A stretch of 13,869 bases of DNA from contig JBJFFR010000094.1 in the NCBI GenBank assembly GCA_051891935.1, positions 1 to 13,869 of the forward strand, in the 5' to 3' direction. Made by a program: the position numbers and the translations under genes. This DNA comes from UMGS363 sp051891935. Lineage in GTDB: Bacteria; Bacillota; Clostridia; Oscillospirales; Ruminococcaceae. Below the pieces are notes generated by a model. That model saw nothing but the letters and a program-made list of their open reading frames with translations, did not search any database and was not told the DNA's origin. Below, one piece after another: positions 1 through 7,435 of this stretch; within the stretch, counting starts at the first letter, position 1; each line of letters opens with the position of its first letter.

Positions 1-3000
1 AAGTAAAACCATCAGTAAAAACGGCTACAGGACGTCGGTCAATCTCCTTGCTTATTGGTCTTATTATAAAATCAGGTTTTGAATCTACGCAGATACCTTC
101 CGCTCCGCTGATATATACCTGTGGTTCAATCTCCCATGTAACAGAGCCTATTTTCAGAATATAACCGGCTTTGTCGTTTACAACGTCTTTGTTGACCTCG
201 ATTTTTCTTGTATCACTGCTCCGTTGGCTGAAAGCTTCGATAAATCTTCTTTCAAGTTCGCTGTCGAATAGTGCATTAACTGAAATGTTGCCCAGCTTAG
301 GTATCTTCTCAACATTATTCTTGCCTGACAGTATGCTTTTAAGCATAGACATAGCAGTTTTTCTTGAGATTGAACCCATCTGATTGCTCTGTCTGTATGC
401 AAACAGACAATGATAGCAACCGTCCTTTTGCGGATCGTTACCGCAAGTACAGTTCTCAAGTTTAGTCAGTGCCTTTTCAAATATAGTGGTAAGCGAGTCT
501 TCATTGTTCATGAGCTGCTTCAAGTAACCAGTACCACCGGGTACAGAGTCGTAGATCACAAGATACTGCTTTCGGAAATCAGCATCAGGTATAGGTACTT
601 CGCTTATCGCTACACGCAAGTGATCTACATTACCGAAGTATTCCTTCATGCCGAGCATAAAGGCAGCGATAAAGGACTCCGTCCTTACCATAGATGTATC
701 TTCGGTAGTTGCAGGAATAAGCATACGAAGTATCTCTGTTTCTAACTCTCTATATAGGAATAGACAGGTATAAAAGTCTTTTGAGAGCAACTGTGGAAAT
801 TTATTTGTTTTACAAAACTTAGAGTAGTTCTTAGGATGATTTCCAGAAGTCAATATAGAACCACAATACTTACAAACTGTAAAGCCTTTTCTTACCTCGT
901 CAACGCCTGCAACGGATATTTTTTCTCCTGTCATATCGTTCTCACCAAAATTAATCTCCCTTAACGAAGCCTTTTTGACAAACTCATAGCCGAATGGGAA
1001 ATCATCATTGTTCATCCGATAAGCACTTAGTATATCATGATCTTCATCAACATCTACAAGAAGCTGCCGGACATAGAAAGTATTAGTTCTACTGTCGCTG
1101 TCATCGGATATTCTGCTATGAGTGTCTTCCGTATTTGAATAAACCATCTGAACTTTAAGCATATTACGGAGCTGACCGGAATCAGCCCATGCGGGACTAC
1201 CGCACTGAGGACAGGAAGCAGAATATTTTCCGGGGACTTCAAGCTGTGCATGAGAACAATTAGGACATAATCTCCATGACTGTACTTTTGTAGTATTTAA
1301 ATCAATACGATTTACTGTAAGTTTTCTGCCGTCAGCATAGAAGATATTATTTGGCGCAAATTCGCTTATAGCTGATGCCGCAGGACGGCTATATTCATAA
1401 GACCGCTTTTCGTACTTGGTCATGGAATCGCCTTCCTGTTCTTCTTTTCTGTAAAGCAAAGCTCTAAGTATGATCCCACTTTCGGGGAAAGCATAGTTAG
1501 GCAGTAACCCCTCATCAGACAAGAAGTTGAACACATTCTTATTGTTTATTTCGTTAATAACACTATTCAGAGCTGACTTTTCGGAATTAAGTTCCTTGAT
1601 CTGATCGTCAAACGATGAATCCTGCGGTTTTGCCTGTAATTCCTTGATCATTGCATCAAGAGACTTGATATTTGCTTTCAGACTGTTGCGTTCATCTCTT
1701 ATGACATCAAAGCTCTCTATGATTTTGCGATACATTGGGCTTTGCTCTGTGCCGTCACCTTTGGCGAATACCATAAGTTCTTCCCGTGCATCAGAGTCAA
1801 GTTCTGCAAACAAGCCCGTAAAGGAGTTTATCTGCCTTGTAAGAGTATCCTGAACATAGTGAATGAAGTTAAACGGAAACATATCGGCTGGTTTTGAATC
1901 CAGCTTTGAGAGTATGGTATTCAGTTTATCAGGTACATCACTCGGATTTACTCCATGTTTAACCCAGGAATCCATACAGAAAGCTGTAAACTGTCTTTCA
2001 AGCACCGCAGATGCCTGAAGGAATATTTTAGGCGATTGTACATCACCCTGAATCATTTCAAGTGGATCGGCATAGAAATACAGATCATGAGGTCGAGCAT
2101 TGGCAACTGCCATAGTAAGAGCATTACCATCTTTACGGCCGCCTCGTCCGGCTCTCTGCAAGAACTGAGACTGTGCCGGAGGCATACTGCAAAGGATAAC
2201 AGATGAAAGATCGCCTATATCAATACCCATTTCAAGAGTAGGGGTACATGATAATACATTCGGATCCCATCTTTTCTGCTCATCTCTACCAAGTTTGAAA
2301 TGAGTTTCAAGTATTTCTCTGTCTTCACGTTTCAACAAGCCTGTGTGTTCCATAGCATTAATACGATAAAGATCACCGTTTCGGAATAGTTTACCATAGT
2401 AGCCCAAACCTTCTGTATCAGCTTTTCTAAGATGACCTCTACAGTTTTTACGCTTACAAGGAGCATTATCCCAATAATGTGCGTTTTCTTCGGATACAGA
2501 AAGAACAGTACCACAATCATCACATCTCATCTGAACAACATTGTTACTGATGTAGATATGCTTTTTATTGATACCATAAGGAGTATACACGGGAAAATCA
2601 TTGATCATTGGACGAATGATTTCTGCTTTGACTAATTCATCAAATATAATGATACAAAGGTCTGCGAACTCGTTCAGCACATCTTCAGAACACTTATACA
2701 GCCATTCCTCAAACTTACGGTCTGTTTTTAGATCAAGGTTATAGTAGTGCTTCTTACCGCTCTTAGGCTCAATCACAAACCTTGGAGTGTTTCTGCCTGA
2801 CTGCAAACCGGGCAGCCATCTCAAACGATCAGCTGATATATGATAAGAATTATCCTTTTCAATAAACTCATAGAAAACCTTATCATCAAAAGCACCTGAC
2901 TGTCTGAAAATATCAAGATAGCCCATAACCATATATCGTACATCATTCTCATTAGTTTTCACGAGCCATCCCAGCTCATTTCTTGCCCTCTGATAAACCG

Positions 3001-5278
3001 TGTTGCTGACACGTTCAATAACATCAGGATCAAATGCAGCAACAGAGCAAGAGGACTTCGGCAGTGTACGTCCAATGTTAGCCGATAAGCCGTATTCAAG
3101 CATTATTTCGTAAGCAAGTCTGCTGTCAACATCACCAAGTAATTTCTTGGCATACTTATCCGTTCCGAGCTTACGATTTGTTATCATTTCCTCATAAGCC
3201 TTCATCCATGTCATATTCGGAGCGATAAACTGGCTTATGAATTCCTCGTTATTAAACTTCTGATGCCAATAGGAAATAAAGCCCTTCTGGAATTCTTCCA
3301 GAGAAACAAGTGAATCATTTGTTTCGGAATACTCCTGAATGGCGGTTCGCAGACCGAATCTCCATGTTCTGTGGTTAAAGAATCCTGCACGGTGAGCTGC
3401 ATCCTGAACATTATCAGAGAAAGCAAGTGCCTTCTTATCGTCGTTGAACTGCGATGAGAACATCTGAGACAGGCTTACGCTTATTTCAGAAGCACTTCTT
3501 AAACCCATAAGTGAAAGTCCACGTTTGCTGTGACAGAACGGGCAAACATACTGCTGCTTGTCCTGTGAACCTGTTTTTGCTGATTTTGCTCCCAGATTAG
3601 GAATATATACAGGTATCATTTTCCCACAACCGTCGGGACACTCACAGCTTTCAGCATCATTTGTATTGAACTTAACGTAATGGCACTTTGGACATAAGAA
3701 ACCGTTCGATTCGCTCATTCCGGGGAAAAGCATAGTAATAGTGTCATCACAGCGGAAATACATATTATAGAACGTGTCAAGGTTGCCGATTTTAGCGTAT
3801 CCACGCTCAGTTTTGGTGGAAGTCCATCCTGTTGCACCGCAGTCACGACAGTTTACGACAGGAAGATACTCCTTCGATTGCCTTTCATTAAGATCATGCG
3901 AGATAGAGTATGTAACATCGTCAGGTGATACTTTTGCAAGCAGACGACGAAGCTCTCTGAGCCAGAACTGAACCTGAACATTGAGGAATGGGCGCAGTTT
4001 GCCCTCAGAACCGATACGGGCGTGAGAAACAAGTGCAAATAGAGCGTTGATCGCCGTATCCTTATCTGCAATGCTTTCTATCTCAGGATAGTTTGTTACA
4101 AGAGACTCGGCAATAGCTGAGGTCTGATAATACTTACCGCCCATGAGCTTGACTGCCGACTGGAAAAAGCTATGGTGCATAAGAATCTTGCCGAGCTGCA
4201 ACCTTGCTGTATCCGACATAATATCAGAGACAGGCTCATTTATCCAGCACTCAGCGGAAAGCTGAAGGAAATGCGTAATATCATCATCAATGACAGCAGA
4301 AGCGATCTGTTCCACCTGTTCATTGGTGGGAAAACTAAAATCTGTTACCTCACAGCCATCAAAAAACTCCGAAGGAGAAAGCCTATCTTCGGTGATGATA
4401 GCATCGCTGTCAAACGGTTCTCCGAAGATCTCAGAAGCATAGTTCAGTATCTTAGGATTGTTTTCCTCGCCACCGATAGTTGCAGATGTTCCGACGCAGC
4501 AAAGATAGCCCGCAGGGGTAAACAGTCTTGCTTTCAATCTGCGAAGAAGGCAGGCAAGATCGGTACCCTGAGCGCCGTCAAAGGTATGAAGCTCGTCAAC
4601 TGCTATGTATTTCAGTGTCTCAGGCGCATTATCCTGCCAGAGAACAGCGTCCTTCGGACGGACAAGCAGATAGTCGAGCATTTTATAGTTGGTCATAAGA
4701 ATGTCAGGCGCACGATTGAGCATAGTATCGTGGTCTGTGATAACACCGTGTTCGCTCATCATACGGCTCGGAGTTTCCTCTCTGCCGCCGACGTACATAC
4801 CGACATTGACATTGCCCCTCAGCTCAGGACTGTTATAGATGATCTCGGCAATACGCTTAGCCTGATCGGACGCAAGAGCGTTCATCGGGTAGATGATAAG
4901 TGCCTTGATACCACGCTCACCACGGTGCTTATAGCAGTATTCAAGTATCGGATACAGGAAACACTCGGTCTTACCTGAGCCTGTACCCGTTGCGATAACA
5001 GTAGACTGACCGTCATTTCCGTTAAGGCGGTCAAATGCTTTCTGCTGATGAACATAGGGAGCAAACTTCGGGTGGATAGACTCGAAGTAACTCTCGTTCA
5101 GTTCTGCGACACGGAAAGGCAGGCGTACTGCGGTGTACGGTGCGTGATATACGCTGTCTTTGGTCGCAAGCAGTTTATTCAACGAACCCTGAAACGGCTC
5201 GTTGGTCATCGGGAACGTGGTGCGGATATAGTCGCAGATTCCGTCCTGCAATTGTTTTGCTAATATGGTTGGGAGCAT
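1..5278 (-). CDS. Giant DExH helicase with zinc ribbons, DUF1998/MZB domain and nuclease-like tail (3' end cut by the left edge)
   Basis: The frame is open from the ATG at 5278 to the left edge (1759 residues, no stop). In order I see Walker A ATGTGSGKT (96-104), the DExH box DELH (228-231), GTSAT (263-267), CxxC clusters at 477/480, 529/532 and 579/582, a zinc module at 919/922 with 941/946, and helicase motif VI QRAGRGGR (1041-1048). Then come a probable coiled coil (about 1183-1250), zinc ribbons 1338/1341 with 1356/1359 and 1469/1472, the DUF1998 signature PGGTGYL (about 1580-1586) and its cysteine cluster C1610, C1612, C1621, C1624. The tail has SELE (1673-1676), PDF (1735-1737) and TDG (1755-1757), resembling Vsr/PD-(D/E)XK-like domains of related helicases. 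The helicase belongs to the YprA/MrfA (COG1205)-like superfamily that includes DISARM DrmA/DrmB and Druantia DruE. It is probably a DNA translocase that processes invading DNA. A DruE-like identity cannot be excluded. The start has a strong ribosome binding site and lies 4 nt after the ATPase stop. Confidence 0.9.
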   Translation of the reverse strand, partial: MLPTILAKQLQDGICDYIRTTFPMTNEPFQGSLNKLLATKDSVYHAPYTAVRLPFRVAELNESYFESIHPKFAPYVHQQKAFDRLNGNDGQSTVIATGTGSGKTECFLYPILEYCYKHRGERGIKALIIYPMNALASDQAKRIAEIIYNSPELRGNVNVGMYVGGREETPSRMMSEHGVITDHDTMLNRAPDILMTNYKMLDYLLVRPKDAVLWQDNAPETLKYIAVDELHTFDGAQGTDLACLLRRLKARLFTPAGYLCCVGTSATIGGEENNPKILNYASEIFGEPFDSDAIITEDRLSPSEFFDGCEVTDFSFPTNEQVEQIASAVIDDDITHFLQLSAECWINEPVSDIMSDTARLQLGKILMHHSFFQSAVKLMGGKYYQTSAIAESLVTNYPEIESIADKDTAINALFALVSHARIGSEGKLRPFLNVQVQFWLRELRRLLAKVSPDDVTYSISHDLNERQSKEYLPVVNCRDCGATGWTSTKTERGYAKIGNLDTFYNMYFRCDDTITMLFPGMSESNGFLCPKCHYVKFNTNDAESCECPDGCGKMIPVYIPNLGAKSAKTGSQDKQQYVCPFCHSKRGLSLMGLRSASEISVSLSQMFSSQFNDDKKALAFSDNVQDAAHRAGFFNHRTWRFGLRTAIQEYSETNDSLVSLEEFQKGFISYWHQKFNNEEFISQFIAPNMTWMKAYEEMITNRKLGTDKYAKKLLGDVDSRLAYEIMLEYGLSANIGRTLPKSSCSVAAFDPDVIERVSNTVYQRARNELGWLVKTNENDVRYMVMGYLDIFRQSGAFDDKVFYEFIEKDNSYHISADRLRWLPGLQSGRNTPRFVIEPKSGKKHYYNLDLKTDRKFEEWLYKCSEDVLNEFADLCIIIFDELVKAEIIRPMINDFPVYTPYGINKKHIYISNNVVQMRCDDCGTVLSVSEENAHYWDNAPCKRKNCRGHLRKADTEGLGYYGKLFRNGDLYRINAMEHTGLLKREDREILETHFKLGRDEQKRWDPNVLSCTPTLEMGIDIGDLSSVILCSMPPAQSQFLQRAGRGGRKDGNALTMAVANARPHDLYFYADPLEMIQGDVQSPKIFLQASAVLERQFTAFCMDSWVKHGVNPSDVPDKLNTILSKLDSKPADMFPFNFIHYVQDTLTRQINSFTGLFAELDSDAREELMVFAKGDGTEQSPMYRKIIESFDVIRDERNSLKANIKSLDAMIKELQAKPQDSSFDDQIKELNSEKSALNSVINEINNKNVFNFLSDEGLLPNYAFPESGIILRALLYRKEEQEGDSMTKYEKRSYEYSRPAASAISEFAPNNIFYADGRKLTVNRIDLNTTKVQSWRLCPNCSHAQLEVPGKYSASCPQCGSPAWADSGQLRNMLKVQMVYSNTEDTHSRISDDSDSRTNTFYVRQLLVDVDEDHDILSAYRMNNDDFPFGYEFVKKASLREINFGENDMTGEKISVAGVDEVRKGFTVCKYCGSILTSGNHPKNYSKFCKTNKFPQLLSKDFYTCLFLYRELETEILRMLIPATTEDTSMVRTESFIAAFMLGMKEYFGNVDHLRVAISEVPIPDADFRKQYLVIYDSVPGGTGYLKQLMNNEDSLTTIFEKALTKLENCTCGNDPQKDGCYHCLFAYRQSNQMGSISRKTAMSMLKSILSGKNNVEKIPKLGNISVNALFDSELERRFIEAFSQRSSDTRKIEVNKDVVNDKAGYILKIGSVTWEIEPQVYISGAEGICVDSKPDFIIRPISKEIDRRPVAVFTDGFT

Positions 5279-5282
5279 TTGC

Positions 5283-7376
5283 TCACTCCTCTCTATTTGT
5301 CATATCTTGATCACAAATGTTTATAATATACCATGGAACGGTGTCATAAACGCTTGGATTCAACTGAAAAATAAAGTCATTTTCAACATGAAATGTTTCA
5401 TTAACAAATTTTTTCACAACAGGATTACTGCTGTTTTCATTATAACGAATTCTGTATATTTGAAGTTTTTCGTAATTGCTTCGGCTATTTCGATAAACCA
5501 TTAAAAGCTCTTCTTCGTTGTTAGCTCGCCTTAATTCGTTATGATAGTCAAAATCAGGAATATACTCTCTAATAGCTATAATAGCCTCATTTATTTCATC
5601 TTCGCTCATCGTTCTTGATTCAGTAGCTGAATGTACTTCTGGCGTTTCACGCTTGTGAAACAAATTTGAAAGCATTTGCCATTCATTACCTTTATTACCC
5701 TCAAATTCATAAAGCCTTCTCAAATAAATGAGTTTGTTTAAGTTGTCGATATTATCATGAATATTTGATAATGCAATTTCTTTGAACGATTTGATATCAT
5801 CTTTTGTTATTACTTGCTCCCTCAAAACACCTTCATTAGTTGATAGAAATGCACCTACAGGAGCTGGGGAGAATTTATGTGGTAAAGTGTGTATAATGTC
5901 AATTACTGTATTGAAGTCGTGTGTCAACAATAAAACAGTCCTGTTTTTAAGGCTTTTTTTCCCTAAGAAAAGCATATTTAACAAGGCGAACTTTTTATTG
6001 CCATCAAAAGATGAGATAGGATCGTCAAGAATAATTAAATCAGGGTTTTCTTTAATAGCACTAAACATAAATAATGATAGTGCCAGTGCGTTCCTTTCTC
6101 CATAACTAAGGTGTTCATTTGCAGATGTTATTCCCATATCACTATTAACGGGCGAAAGTATCATTCTAAAACCGTTGCCTTCATCTTCGCTGATTGAGAT
6201 TCGATAATTGTATCCCGCACATTGTAAAAAATCATTTATAAGCCCGCTATTATCTTGCACTGTTTTTTCAATCAGTTTCTTTTGTTGGTTTACTTCTCCT
6301 TGAAGTTTCCCTGCTTTTTCTATAATTCCATCAAGAGAAGCGTTGATCAGATTAGTTTTTTCGTTCATATAAAGAGAATTAAGGTGACTGTACAAATACA
6401 AGTTTACTCGATACTTATCAAGCTCATCTTTAACCTTATCTACATCTTTAAAAGTGTTAAAACCAAGGTTTTTGAGTTTGATCAACAACGAAAGAATATT
6501 TGAAACTTGGGTTTTAATTTCAAACAGATAATCTTTCTGCGATTGAGACATATTATCAGCGCTTTCTGAAATGCGTTTTAGCTCCTCGTTGGTATCATCA
6601 GTAAAGTAAAGCGATAGTTTTTCAAACAGTTTCAACATCTTATTCAAGTGATCAACTACTTTAGAATCGTAGGTGTTTGAGACAGTTTCTATTCTGCTTT
6701 TTTTGAATTCCTTTTGACTGGCACAATAAGGACACTGCTCCGCTAAATCAAGAAAATTTTTACCTTCTAATTGCCATTTTAACCATTTAACGTTCCCCGC
6801 TTCAGTTGAATTCAAAAGATATGGTCTATAACAATCTAATTCCGATGGGATATTTGCTAACAAATTTCCATTTCCTAATCCTTTAACAATTGAACCTGAA
6901 GCGGCAAGTCCTCTTTGATTTTTACCACAACCGTCTACAAACTCAGTAAAGTCTGTTATTAGTTCGTTAAGCTCCGGATTATTTTGAAATGCTTTGTTCA
7001 TCTCTTGCAGCAAAAGCTGTATCTGCTCCATGTGGCGATCGTAATCAGGAGTCCTTACGAATATCTCAAAGCTGTTCTTGATTAGATCGTCCTTCTGATA
7101 TACATATTGTCTAATATAGTCCTCGTTAAATATCATCACATTGCTTATAGATTCATTGCCGCTGACATTTGGTTTATGCTCCTCATCACCATCTTCAATA
7201 AACTGATATGGTGTAAGAAATGCCAAATCAGATTCACTATTACAAGATAAATCAATTGCTTTTGCGATTGTAGATTTTCCTGTTCCGTTAATGGCATATT
7301 TTACATTTAAAGCATTTTCAGTGATAGATAGCGAACCAGATATAATGTTGTTGCAATTAAATAAACTTATTTCCAT
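5283..7376 (-). CDS. ABC/AAA_13-type ATPase with zinc-hook-like CPYC, RloC/PrrC-like (candidate anticodon nuclease)
   Basis: Complete, 697 residues. Walker A is AINGTGKS (28-35), the ABC signature LSYGE is at 423-427, Walker B LIILDD at 447-452 is followed by the D-loop PISSFD, and the H-loop histidine is H486. The ATPase head is split by a helical region (about 115-380) that carries CPYC (215-218), the place where Rad50 and RloC proteins have a zinc hook. The C-terminal region (about 530-697) has R553-x3-E557 followed by H574 and H582, and a second motif NETFH (659-663). PrrC and RloC tRNases use an Arg-Glu-His triad with the same R-x3-E start, so a tRNA-cutting effector is possible; this is inference. 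Length fits RloC (about 700-800 residues) rather than the shorter PrrC. GC content is about 28-30%, far below the neighbouring genes, which suggests separate acquisition. It could instead be a non-nucleolytic AAA_13 regulator or an OLD-like ATPase, although no TOPRIM domain was seen. Confidence 0.88.
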   Translation of the reverse strand: MEISLFNCNNIISGSLSITENALNVKYAINGTGKSTIAKAIDLSCNSESDLAFLTPYQFIEDGDEEHKPNVSGNESISNVMIFNEDYIRQYVYQKDDLIKNSFEIFVRTPDYDRHMEQIQLLLQEMNKAFQNNPELNELITDFTEFVDGCGKNQRGLAASGSIVKGLGNGNLLANIPSELDCYRPYLLNSTEAGNVKWLKWQLEGKNFLDLAEQCPYCASQKEFKKSRIETVSNTYDSKVVDHLNKMLKLFEKLSLYFTDDTNEELKRISESADNMSQSQKDYLFEIKTQVSNILSLLIKLKNLGFNTFKDVDKVKDELDKYRVNLYLYSHLNSLYMNEKTNLINASLDGIIEKAGKLQGEVNQQKKLIEKTVQDNSGLINDFLQCAGYNYRISISEDEGNGFRMILSPVNSDMGITSANEHLSYGERNALALSLFMFSAIKENPDLIILDDPISSFDGNKKFALLNMLFLGKKSLKNRTVLLLTHDFNTVIDIIHTLPHKFSPAPVGAFLSTNEGVLREQVITKDDIKSFKEIALSNIHDNIDNLNKLIYLRRLYEFEGNKGNEWQMLSNLFHKRETPEVHSATESRTMSEDEINEAIIAIREYIPDFDYHNELRRANNEEELLMVYRNSRSNYEKLQIYRIRYNENSSNPVVKKFVNETFHVENDFIFQLNPSVYDTVPWYIINICDQDMTNREE
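5286..5294 (-). promoter_or_regulatory. Ribosome binding site of the giant helicase, inside the 3' end of the ATPase gene
   Basis: The minus strand reads AGAGAGGAG, followed by TGAGCAA and the ATG at 5278. The site overlaps the last codons of the ATPase gene, and its TGA stop falls between the site and the start. This fixes the helicase start and suggests translational coupling. Confidence 0.75.
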
Positions 7377-7435
7377 GATTTTGATAATAAACCTCTCTTA
7401 TTAACTTATATGCTCGTTGTATTATAAAAGTATAG
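7377..7435 (-). promoter_or_regulatory. 59-nt gap before the ATPase gene with a possible internal promoter
   Basis: This is the only true gap in the operon. On the minus strand it holds a perfect TATAAT (7421-7426). No good -35 box is seen at 16-18 nt spacing (AGTACG at 17 nt), and there is no extended -10 TG. It might allow separate transcription of the ATPase, but the region is AT-rich and a chance match is quite possible. No terminator hairpin was seen. Confidence 0.25.
7391..7398 (-). promoter_or_regulatory. Ribosome binding site of the ATPase gene
   Basis: The minus strand reads AGAGAGGT, with 14 nt between it and the ATG at 7376, a longer spacing than usual. In-frame stop codons lie just upstream, and the only nearer codons are poor starts (ATT, ATC), so the ATG at 7376 is kept. 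Confidence 0.6.

Noticed and set aside
4172..4978. 268-codon open frame on the plus strand
   Set aside because: It lies antisense to the conserved helicase domain (Walker A, DELH), and its translation shows no recognisable domain. It is a shadow of the real gene.
5950..5960. A7 tract in the ATPase gene, plus another near 6698, as phase-variation sites
   Set aside because: Seven-base runs are expected in a 28-30% GC gene, and both keep the frame open. Nothing else suggests slippage.
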